From Mesostigma viride (Eukaryota; Streptophyta; Mesostigmatophyceae; Mesostigmatales; Mesostigmataceae), in assembly GCA_009746045.1 (NCBI GenBank), contig RPFO01000213.1, positions 8,049,978-8,113,977 of the forward strand: a stretch of 64,000 nucleotides of DNA. Reading direction: 5' to 3'. How positions within the stretch are numbered: the first letter of the stretch is position 1; each line of letters starts with the position of its first letter. This document shows, in pieces, positions 32,495 to 41,877 of the stretch. The position numbers and the translations under genes are program-made. Under the pieces are notes generated by a model. The model worked only from the letters and a program-made list of their open reading frames with translations, was not told the DNA's origin and searched no databases.

Positions 32495-33544
32495 TTACAC
32501 AATCACTGGGCAAACGCTATCTGCGAGACCCTGGTTGCCCAGTCGCCTTGCCGTGCTGATGCCCTTGAAAAAAATGCGGCGATTTTCCACCTGGTACGCG
32601 GCACCAGCATGCACATGTGCTCCATGCCATAAAACAACATCACCAGGATTGAGCATCACCTCAGTTTTTCCCTCCCCCCTCTTGGAGATGTCCCTCTTCC
32701 TATAATGGCGGATACTATTGTCGTACGAAACCCAACGTGTGTCGGGTTGTACAGCGATGATGCAACTTACTGGGAAGTATACCTCCCATGCCAAAACTTC
32801 ACGTGTAAGATCGGAATGGGGCCCTTGTTCTTTGCAGTTAGCCAGGCTTCGGAGCACCAGCAACTCACGTGGCTTAGGCACGTAGGACATGTCCAGCGCA
32901 GCATGCAGGATCTTGACCGCCAATCCCACGACGAGCTTCCCAAACGGGCTGTCTTCGTCGATAAGGGCTTGGCTACGTTGCTTTGGAGGGAATGAAAACG
33001 TCTTGGTGTTCTCGTTGTACTTCCGAAAAATTCTGTCAAATTTAGTATCCGGAATGTCTTGCGCAGCATTCAGCATCTGCACGCGTACTTCCTCGCTTAC
33101 GATGCCTCGTATGACAGTGTATCCCCTCTCCCTGATATCCGCCGCACACTTCTGCTGTAAAGGGGTTTCGGCAATGTTCCTCTCACGCAATGCCACGTTT
33201 TCAATCGCCTTTTCCCCGGCATTCTTCCGGTTGCCCACACGGTGGTTCTCTTCGGCTTTCAATGCGGCGGGCGTTTTTTTCTTGGCAGGAACCTTCTTGG
33301 CCGCCTCCCGCCTTGCTTTTTGCCTTTCCGCCTGCTGCTTCCTATATGCCAGCAATCCACCAGCCCTCTTGATAGCAGCTTTCTGGTCGATGTCGCGCCA
33401 CCTGTTTGCCTTCATGATTTTGGCTTGCATCTTCTTCATGGCTTTGCACGCCTTGGCGACTTCCTGCTCACTTGCCAAGTCGGATTCCAACATTACTACG
33501 GATTCCATCATAGACCGGCAAAGAACAACAGGGTTCAAAAGCAA
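32495..33544 (-). CDS. 2OG-Fe(II) oxygenase-like protein, left partner of divergent pair 2
   Basis: The first 130 residues are basic and helical ([30 protein letters not shown]), suggesting nucleic-acid or protein contact. The C-terminal half looks like a double-stranded beta-helix dioxygenase. It has GPHSD at residues 241-245 (HxD iron ligands) and [18 protein letters not shown] with the distal histidine at about 310-312. An arginine at about 322 (NRRIFF) lies where the 2-oxoglutarate-binding residue is expected. Such enzymes hydroxylate small molecules, proteins or methylated bases; the substrate cannot be told. TET/JBP oxygenases are known passengers of KDZ transposons in fungi, which makes its place inside this element notable, but I see no TET-specific motif. 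The true start may be 33511. A satellite tract follows the stop. Confidence 0.6.
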   Translation of the reverse strand: MLLNPVVLCRSMMESVVMLESDLASEQEVAKACKAMKKMQAKIMKANRWRDIDQKAAIKRAGGLLAYRKQQAERQKARREAAKKVPAKKKTPAALKAEENHRVGNRKNAGEKAIENVALRERNIAETPLQQKCAADIRERGYTVIRGIVSEEVRVQMLNAAQDIPDTKFDRIFRKYNENTKTFSFPPKQRSQALIDEDSPFGKLVVGLAVKILHAALDMSYVPKPRELLVLRSLANCKEQGPHSDLTREVLAWEVYFPVSCIIAVQPDTRWVSYDNSIRHYRKRDISKRGEGKTEVMLNPGDVVLWHGAHVHAGAAYQVENRRIFFKGISTARRLGNQGLADSVCPVIV

Positions 33545-33649
33545 CCGATAATATGTAAAGGCTGTATCGATCGGGAGGACTTCCGCCGTGCAGCGACAGC
33601 TGTACCAACCTTGAGGACAACATTGACATTATTAATTTACGAGCTGCCA

Positions 33650-34160
33650 GGACAACAGCGGGTCGCTGCGTACCTGCCGTGGGAAGGATCGAGGGGGGTG
33701 GTACACAAATACCGTACAGGTGGTACACAACTGCAGCCAGCACAACAGCGAGTCGCTGCGTACCTGCCGTGGGAAGGAGGGGGGTGGTACACAAATACCG
33801 TACAGGTGGTACACAACTGCAGCCAGCACAACAGCGAGTCGCTGCGTACCTGCCGTGGGAAGGAGCGGGGTGGTACACAAATACCGTACAGGTGGTACAC
33901 AACTGCAGCCAGGACAACAGCGAGTCGCTGCGTACCTGCCGTGGGAAGGAGCGGGGTGGTACACAAATACCGTACAGGTGGTACACAACTGCAGCCAGGA
34001 CAACAGCGAGTCGCTGCGTACCTGCCGTGGGAAGGAGCGGGGTGGTACACAAATACCGTACAGGTGGTACACAACTGCAGGCAGGACAACAGCGAGTCGC
34101 TGCGTACCTGCCGTGGGAAGGAGCGGGGTGGTACACAAATACCGTACAGGTGGTACACGC
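33650..34160 (-). repeat. 85-bp repeat array 2, inverted, in divergent spacer
   Basis: About six units of the same 85-base repeat, in the opposite orientation to arrays 1 and 3 (GGTGGTACACAAATACCGTA, CTGCAGCCAGGACAACAGCG). It lies 100 bases upstream of the oxygenase-like gene and about 220 bases upstream of the plus gene starting at 34380. Confidence 0.9.
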
Positions 34161-34379
34161 ACTCGATCGATCGGGTGCCATGCTGGCAATTGTAAGATGC
34201 ATCGTGTATATGATGTATTTAGGTAGTGGCACGCAAATGCATGGTTGTACAGTGCAGTGACAGCAGTACAGGCAGAGGTAATGAGGTATCAACATCTGTC
34301 CCCCCGATCACGTGAGCCTGAGGTAATTATCCATCCACGTTAACGGTAATTACCTTGCAGGCAGTACGCAACCGTAGCA

Positions 34380-37300
34380 ATGGCCGCTAAAGATTGTCGA
34401 TCCGTTTGGGAGTCACAACAGTATGTATCCGCGATGGAATATGCGCGCAGCAATTTCCACGTGGTGGTAAGTTCCTTCATGAGTATTCACATTGTAGTCT
34501 TGCTTGTGATTCATCGGCGGGTATATGTATCTGATGGGTAACAATGTCCCGTTGGAAGCACCGTTTCGGGTCGCGGGGTATCTGCTGCCGACCAATACAT
34601 CGATGGTTACTGACTGTCTTTGATCGCAGTGCTAATGATGGCGCGTGACCATCATAACTGAACGGTCCTGGGTTTGTCGAGCGGTTGCCTGCGTGTGTCT
34701 CGCTGTGCGTCTCTGCCCTTGCACCGCAGGCGCAACAGTATGAGCGGCCCGAGCAATTCGATCAAGCGTCCAAACGGTGTCAGAGCACATCCAACTGGGA
34801 GAGACTGGGGGTATCAAAGTACATGCTAGACGCATTGCAGGGCCGTCGGGCTACTTTTTGTAAGCATGTCACAGCTGGTAATGAGGCCATGGAGAAGCCC
34901 GGAGAGGTGGCGGGGACCGAGGAGAGTGATGAGGGCGAGGAAGAGGTTGCGCAGGCGGTCAGCGGTGAGAAGAAGAAGAAGTCTGAAGAATGTGAAGGAG
35001 TCACCGTATTTGGTTGCGGTGAGTTCCCCTTTGCTTCTTCATGTGCTGCACGTGTAGATGGATGTTTGTATACTACTACGAAGTTAGAGGAAGCATGAAC
35101 GGCAATGCTGGACATGTGTGGACTGTTCTTCTCATGTGTTGTTGCTGTAAACCGTTGCTGTGCTGATTTGTGCATATCCTTGACATGTGTGCAGAGGAGG
35201 CAACTAACGCGGGCGGTCCGTTATTGGAGCGGCAAGTGTCTGAAGGAGATGCAGGACCCAGTGGGTGCGTGCTCGCAGGCGGCAGCTGTACACTAGGAAG
35301 TCGGGTTCTGAGATTTTTCTCAGTTCCTGAGTTTTTTCTGAGATTTTCTCAGGATTTCCTGAGATTTTCTCAGGATTTCCTGAGATATCCTGATTTTTTT
35401 CTCAAGATGTCCTGAGAATCCTGAGTTTTTTCTGAGATTTTCTCAGGAATCCTGATATTATATCAGGACTTTCTCCTGAGAATCCTGAGAAGTGCCTGAG
35501 ATTAAAAAAATTGAACACTGAGAAACACTGAGAATCCTGAGAAAATCCTGAGATCCTGAGAAAAATGTCGAAACAACACAAAAAATCTCAAGATCTTGAG
35601 ATTTTCCCGCTGAATCAGAAAAAAATCAGGAAAATCAGGACACTTAGCATGGCACAAAAAATCAGGAAAATCAGGACACTTACATGGCACAAAAAATCAG
35701 GAAAATCAGGACACTGAGCATGACACTTGAGAACTCTCAAGTGCATGAAGACAGGACACTTATGCATTATATGTGGATGCAGAAATGATGCAGTTGACAC
35801 ACATGTTCATTGGAAATAAATAAATATAAGTGTGACAAGCACACAAAAAGTTACATCAATCCATCATTACATTATATTAGGAATATAATCAATCCCACTC
35901 CTCATCAGTGTATGCAGCACTGTCAGAGTCCGCATAATTTACTACCACACGTTGCCTCTCACTTCTCCTTTGTGTGGGAATGCATGCCTCACCGTCGCTG
36001 CTCAGCGACAAATCACTAGCAATGTCATCAGGGCTTGATGCGCTGCCACTAGCCGCTGCCATGGACTTGCAGCAATGCTCTTGCCACGCGAGCGGTTTGG
36101 TGCAGCGGCTGTGTGTGTTTCTACCAATGTGTCCGCAGTGCGCTTGCCACGCGAGCGGCTTGGTGCAGTGGTTGCTTGTGGCTCTACCAATGTGCCAACA
36201 GTGCGCTTGCCACGTGAGCGACTTGGTGCAGTGGTTGCTTGTGGCTCTACCAATGTGCCAACAGTGCGCTTGCCACGTGAGCGATTAGGTGCAGTGGTTG
36301 CTTGTGGCTCCGCAGCCATGCGTGCAGTGGTTGCTTGTGGATCTATGGGTGCAGTGCGATTACCTTGTGAACGACCTCGTGTTGTCATGTCTCTTCGCTT
36401 AACACACAGTGTCACCTTGCGCTGCAGGTTCATATCAGCATACACGTCTGTGGTTCTCAGCTGAGCACCTGCAGCACGGGATAATACATGCTGGGCTGCA
36501 CTACACGTTTCCTTTACCATTTGCCACGGCAATTTACAGTGCACGATGGCTATCTCAGGTGCATACTCTGGATCAACTACAAAACCAACTGAACATACAC
36601 TCCCGGGAAGGACTAAAGCATCCTGCTTGGGCGCTCGCTCCCCTAAAGGTATAAGCGTCAATCCCTCTAAAGGGAGCTCTTTCACAGAACCGACATCAAA
36701 CAGAGCGACCTTTAAAAGAACTTGCCTACTCCATCCTTCCGTCGGGGCACGGAGGAAACTATGCAGAATGTGTGTGATGCGGCCATACCTAACCCCCTCT
36801 TTACCATAAACCATTACTCCTGAGTTGCGATGGCGAACAGTTTGTCGAAGGTCGGCGACTGCAGTTCGGTAATTGCTGCCATTGATGTGGATTGAGTCAT
36901 GCTCGTCACAAGCAGGCTCCATGCCACACACCGCCGCCGTAATCATCGTGGGGAGGCGTGGCTCCTGGTTTTGCGTGATCCATTGCTTTCTATCTGAGCA
37001 AGTGACTTGACTAGTGCGAGACCCAAAGTGGAAATGCCGTGTCTATTCCGGCCTAACATGGCTGATGAAGGCGTTTATGGAATGGTGCGGCTAGGTGCAG
37101 GGTTGTGTTGCCTAACATGGCTGCTGAAGGCGTTCATGGGTGCGGCTAGGTGCAAGGTCGCGTTGCCTAATCGCAACCTTTCTAAATTTTTCGCTCGTTG
37201 GACCAACGGTCTACCAGGTAACGGTTAAGAGAGGTAGGGCGCGAAGTTGAAAGTTTGGAACGGCACTGTCGTCATGCGGCTATTTCACGGCATCATAACG

Positions 37301-40300
37301 GCCTTTATTTCAGTTATGTTCAGTTCAGTTTATTCCCACGCCGGTTCCCTAGCCTTGCCCGTACCGGCTTCGGAATAAACGGATGCCGGAACCGTATCCT
37401 TGTTCCAATTTTTAACAGGCAGGTACTACTTATATAAAGCCCGAACTAAGAGCTCTTTTGTAGAATGTTCTCACTGCCTAATTGCTTTAGTGACTTTGCG
37501 TTAATAATTGTCGGCTGTCAGTCTGTCAGCCAACAATCAGAAATCGTTGTCGCACTTTATAACCTGCTCCAATGGTTGTCCGGCAAAGGCAGGACCAAGC
37601 GTTTTCTAGGGTCTGGCAGGACGGCGGTTTTTTAAATGCCTGTGGCTTTCATTGGTGAATACTAGTTACTGTACCTGTAAATTTATCGGCAGTTTGCGGC
37701 TCCGACCGTTCTAAAAGGCTTTGAGACAAGTAGTAACCAGTGGAAAGGTAAGATGTCATGACAATACGGAAGATCGCTTGGCTGGAATCACTCGAGACAT
37801 TCCGCCTGCCGCTGGCTACGGATGTGACCTAGTCGCAATCTTTTTTTTTGCGCAAATTCAAAAAAACGCGTCTGACGTAGCCCTAGCCGTTGTTCGCAGT
37901 CAAGTCAGTGCTGGGGCTAGCGGGCAGTGAGGGCACATACACGCTAGCTCGAGCGATGGGGCAACCGATTTCCATACGTAACCAATGAATGCAACCACCG
38001 AATAACAAGCGCTGTAGGTGTGGCAGCAGGGGTGGCAGCGAGAACCGCACTAGAAGCGGTTCTAGTAGCGACGACATGTGAGTGACATAAGTAACGGAGA
38101 ATAAACAGAGCGAGATTCTGGAGCTATCCAAAACCTACAAGGCCGTCATGGACAGGCTGTGATCGAAGAGGAATGGAGCCGGGAAAATGAGCAACTGCGT
38201 AGCTGAGCAAGGATACTTATGAGAATTGCTTGGCAGGTTGCATTGGAAGGCCCATAGACCGCAAAAGCGGCATTCTGAGCAAAAGCTGGTTTCTTAGTAT
38301 AGCATGAACTCTGAATACTTGATTTCTTGTCCTCTTACATGCGTGGTCAAGTTCATGAAGATGACCATCATGAAGTACCGTCCTTGGGCATTTTTGTGCG
38401 TACATGCCCGTTTGTTGTCAAAGCACGTCCATGCAGACCTGAATCCCATGCAAGCCCCAAGCGTCAATTGCGACTATCTTTGCAAAGGAAAAGCATCTAG
38501 ACGTGTTCTGATGAAGCCAGTAAGGTCAAATGTTTCATGGTGCTTCCTCATAAGCCACATAGTAGATTAGATACTAACTTGGTTGGTCCATGCGTGAGTA
38601 TGTGCATGTTGTCATCAGTTTGCTACCTACTTTTTAATTACCTTGCCTACTTACTAGCTTTGTTATTGAAGGTATTTTCCTAATTTTGCACTGGAATTCA
38701 TTCCTTACATCACTACTATTCTTTCTCCCCTTTGCAATCGCAACAGGAGGGACGGAATGTTATCTTCTCCGCGGTCATGAGGTTGTCCCTTCTGCGTGGT
38801 AAGTGTCATAAAGTTGATTAGTCCCTTGGTCCCTCACTTGCTCCTTGCTTCCTTGCATGCTTGCTTGCTGAGTTCGATAAACCCCTTGCTTCCTTGCATG
38901 CTTGTTTCCGTCTTTGCGTGCTTGCTTGCTTCTTTGCGTGGTTGCTTTCTTCCTTGATTAGGCCCTTGCTTGGTTGTTTAGCCGCTTGCTGAATTTGATT
39001 AGTTCCTTGCTTTATTCCCTTGCTTCCTTGCATGCGTGCTTCCTGAATGTAATTAGTCCCTTGCTTCCTTTCTTAGTCCCATGCTTCCTTTGTAAGCCAC
39101 TCTTCCTCGCATGCTTGCTGAATTTAATTAATGCCTTGCTTCCTTTGATATGACCTTGCCTACTTGGTTAGGCCGTTCCTTCCCTGCATGCTTGACCACT
39201 TGCTGAATGGAATCAGTCCCCTGATTCCTTTGTTAGGCCCTTGCTTCCTTTGTTAGCCCCTCTTCCTTGCATGCTTGCAATTGCTTGCTTGCTGAATCTA
39301 ATCAGTCCCTTGCTTCCTTTGTTAGGCCCTTGCTTCCTTATTTAGCCACTCTCGTCCTTGCGCGCATGTACGCTTGCTTGCTGAATTCAATTAGTCCCTT
39401 GCCCTGAAGAAATTTAGTCTAGTTACCCTGGAGCTTCACAGTTAATAAACGTGTTTTCCCTTTTTCAATGCATCGGTCATATGCAATGTCGTGGTTTCTT
39501 GGTCTTGCACATCTCAATAATGGCGGTGCTAGGCTTTCACTTGGGTCACCCTTTCAATGTTTTGTACCAGTCAGAAGTATCTTTTTTTATGCCGAGCATG
39601 ATGTTGTTTGCTATGCCTTTGGTCTGGTTAGGTGTACATGTGCACATGCTGCAGCCCAGCGTTTCTAATCATGGTCCTGTTTAATGCCTTTTTTCCCCCT
39701 TCCTGGTTTATGCGTGCAGGTAAATGTGCAACGAAGCACAGTTTGGCAGAGTATATGAAGAACCAAATGATCTACAAGATCTGCCAAACGATGAAGAAAC
39801 AATCCTCTTTTTGTTGTGATTTATTTTTTGCCTATGAATAAAAGATTTTTTAAATAATATTTATCAATGTAATAAATGCACTGATTGTGAGTCATGCCCC
39901 TGTTGTAATCATCTTGTATTGTCGTATTTCTGACGGTCCCTGATAACACCATTTTTTTGTCCCAGAATGGCTGGAGAATTCGCCTGTGCATGTTCTTGAT
40001 TTTCTTGAGATTCTACTCGTTTTTTTGTCCTGAGATTGTCCTGAGATTTTCTTGAGATTCTACTCGTTTTTTTGTCCTGAGATTGTCCTGAGCTTTTGTC
40101 CTGAGATTGTCCTGAGATTTTGTCCTGAGATTGTCCTGAGATTGTCCTGAGATTTTGTCCTGAGTTTTTCACCAGAATCTCAGGACCCGAGGTGTGCACT
40201 TACCAGATTTTGTGAAGATGAAATATCAGGATGAATCTCAGGACAATCTCAGGAAAACTCAGGATGAATCTCAGGACAATCTCAAGATATTCTCAGGACA

Positions 40301-40576
40301 TCTCAGGATTTCTCAGGATTTCTCAAGATTTGTCAAAAAAAAACTCAGGAGAATCTCAAGAGATCTCAGGACGAATTTTTTCCGACTTCCTAGTGTACCT
40401 GGAGAAGGGTTGTCGGGAACACCGGGGGATGCACTTGTCCCGGACGCCGCGGCGTTGTGTAGGATGATCTGCGACCGCGCAGTGGCGTCGTTGCCCCACG
40501 TGGCGGCTGCGTTGGTTACTGCGGGGGAGGGCTCCTTCGGGCCGCGCATGCTGGCACACATGGCACTGTCTGCTCA
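34380..40576 (+). CDS. 5' exons of large nuclear protein gene, split by a transposon
   Basis: Exon 1 is 34380-34466 (MAAKDCRSVWESQQ...), donor GTAAGT. Exon 2 starts at 34730 after GCACCGCAG, in phase 0, with AQQYERPEQFDQASKRC and a Glu/Lys-rich end, donor GTGAGT at 35019. The next exon begins at 35195 and is broken at 35291 by the 5.1-kb element. Coding resumes at 40395 (PGEGLSGTPGDALVPD, CRMICDRAVASLPHVAAALV) and ends at donor GTAGGC (40577). One frame reads without a stop across the junction when the element and one GTAC are removed. However, splice phase from exon 2 favours a different frame for 35195-35291, so the local structure is uncertain. The likely continuation is at 41878-44395. 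Function of this part is unknown. Confidence 0.5.
35305..35760. repeat. Left CTCAGGA subterminal repeats
   Basis: Dense CTGAGATTTTCTCAGG-type motifs able to fold on themselves. Near 35640-35722 come three copies of a roughly 36-base unit ATCAGGAAAATCAGGACACT. Confidence 0.8.
36002..36946 (-). CDS. Hypothetical protein inside the 5.1-kb transposon
   Basis: The ATG at 36946 starts a 314-residue protein. Residues about 25-150 form a compact domain (SIHINGSNYRTAV, VRYGRITHIL, VLLKVALFDVG, LEGLTLIPLG) of beta-strand character, with an unusual run of charged turns. The last 110 residues are about four copies of a 21-residue repeat (PQATTAPSRSRGKRTVGTLV), basic and Ser/Arg-rich. The folded part loosely resembles the C-terminal exon of the transposase at 27848-28594 in pattern only. 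No catalytic motif is visible, and whether it is the element's own gene or captured cargo is unknown. Confidence 0.5.
   Translation of the reverse strand: MITAAVCGMEPACDEHDSIHINGSNYRTAVADLRQTVRHRNSGVMVYGKEGVRYGRITHILHSFLRAPTEGWSRQVLLKVALFDVGSVKELPLEGLTLIPLGERAPKQDALVLPGSVCSVGFVVDPEYAPEIAIVHCKLPWQMVKETCSAAQHVLSRAAGAQLRTTDVYADMNLQRKVTLCVKRRDMTTRGRSQGNRTAPIDPQATTARMAAEPQATTAPNRSRGKRTVGTLVEPQATTAPSRSRGKRTVGTLVEPQATTAPSRSRGKRTADTLVETHTAAAPNRSRGKSIAASPWQRLVAAHQALMTLLVICR
36947..38817. other. Internal non-coding DNA of the 5.1-kb transposon
   Basis: No frame with protein-like motifs. A duplicated GCCTAACATGGCTG(A/C)TGAAGGCGTT occurs at about 37053 and 37109. Confidence 0.45.
38818..39410. repeat. 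Degenerate CTTGCTTCCTT repeats
   Basis: Irregular units of 30-60 bases built from TTAGTCCCTTGCTTCCTT, TTGCATGCTTGC and GCTGAATTYAATTA. Not coding. Confidence 0.7.
39990..40381. repeat. Right CTCAGGA subterminal repeats
   Basis: Mirror of the left end: TGTCCTGAGATT units at 40030-40160 and ATCTCAGGACAATCTCAGGA units at 40225-40375, running into CCGACTTCCTAGT. Confidence 0.8.
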
Positions 40577-41009
40577 GGTAGGCGACTGTGTGATTGCTTG
40601 TTGCATGCAACATGTTGACGACAATCTTTATTTGCATATGGGAACAGCGCGTTGATTACTTATTCATATGTGACAGCAAAATGTGGCCTGTGCTTTCTCT
40701 CCCTGCTGGTGGATGTAATGTTAGGCACAGCACATGCGAATATCGGCTGTCCTCTTTGCTGATACTGCATGAATGACTCAATGCGTAACCCGCTTTCTCT
40801 CAGCACTGAATCTGTGGCACGAGAGGGGTGAGGGGGGGCGGCATCGGACAAGATGCTGAAGAGATGAAGAATCAAACAGATGGGAGGGGAAGCCAAAGTT
40901 AAATGTGCAAGGAGACGTGTCCAGGGGGGGGGGGGGGGGGGCAGAGAATTGGAATTGAGTAGGAGGACAGCCAGATGGTATGGGCAACAGGACGGAAAGA
41001 ATGTGGGTG

Positions 41010-41790
41010 TAATGGGGTGCTGGCATGCGTGGATGGGTGTAATGGGGTGCTGGCATGCGTGGATGGGTGTAATGGGGTGCTGGCATGCGTGGATGGGTGT
41101 AATGGGGTGCTGGCATGCATGGATGGGTGTAATGGGGTGCTGGCATGCATGGATGGGTGTAATGGGGTGCTGGCATGCATGGATGGGTGTAATGGGGTGC
41201 TGGCATGCGTGGATGGGTGTAATGGGGTGCTGGCATGCGTGGATGGGTGTAATGGGGTGCTGGCATGCGTGGATGGGTGTAATGGGGTGCTGGCATGCGT
41301 GGATGGGTGTAATGGGGTGCTGGCATGCGTGGATGGGTGTAATGGGGTGCTGGCATGCGTGGATGGGTGTAATGGGGTGCTGGCATGCGTGGATGGGTGT
41401 AATGGGGTGCTGGCATGCATGGATGGGTGTAATGGGGTGCTGGCATGCGTGGATGGGTGTAATGGGGTGCTGGCATGCATGGATGGGTGTAATGGGGTGC
41501 TGGCATGCATGGATGGGTGTAATGGGGTGCTGGCATGCATGGATGGGTGTAATGGGGTGCTGGCATGCATGGATGGGTGTAATGGGGTGCTGGCATGCAT
41601 GGATGGGTGTAATGGGGTGCTGGCATGCATGGACGGGTGTAATGGGGTGCTGGCATGCGTGGATGGGTGTAATGGGGTGCTGGCATGCGTGGATGGGTGT
41701 AATGGGGTGCTGGCATGCGTGGATGGGTGTAATGGGGTGCTGGCATGCGTGCACGAGTGTAATGGGGTGCTGGCATGCATGGATGGGTGT
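41010..41790. repeat. 30-bp minisatellite
   Basis: About 26 nearly perfect units of GTAATGGGGTGCTGGCATGC(G/A)TGGATGGGT. The unit is a multiple of three, so several frames stay open (MGCWHAWMGV on plus, HACQHPITPI on minus). It lies between a splice donor at 40577 and a probable acceptor CATGCAG at 41877, so an intronic position is likeliest. Confidence 0.88.
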
Positions 41791-41877
41791 AATGGAAGAG
41801 AATACGCATCCTTTTTGCCGGGGGCCTTACACCTTTCCCCTAAACTCCTTGTTTTACTTTATTCTGTGGGAACATGC

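Larger units (their letters stand above)
35292..40394. mobile_element. 5.1-kb DNA transposon with CTCAGGA-rich ends, 4-bp target duplication
   Basis: Ends are ACTAGGAAGTCGG (35292-35304) and its exact complement (40382-40394), each bordered outside by GTAC (35288-35291 and 40395-40398). About 450 bases at the left and 400 at the right are filled with short inverted CTGAGA/TCTCAGGA motifs. One clear internal frame (36002-36946, minus) has no transposase motif, so the element may be non-autonomous. Sola, Ginger and Academ elements can make 4-bp duplications; I cannot choose among them. It sits inside the coding part of a gene of the giant element. Confidence 0.75.

Noticed and set aside
31658-32632. 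Long MDGWMDGW or PSIHPSIH frames in the tetranucleotide arrays
   Set aside because: A stop-free tetranucleotide repeat is open in every frame; these are by-products of the satellite, as at 45407-45966 and 46254-46887.
37721-38570. Several short frames inside the 5.1-kb transposon
   Set aside because: Each is under 90 residues without motifs, splice signals or repeat-independent composition.
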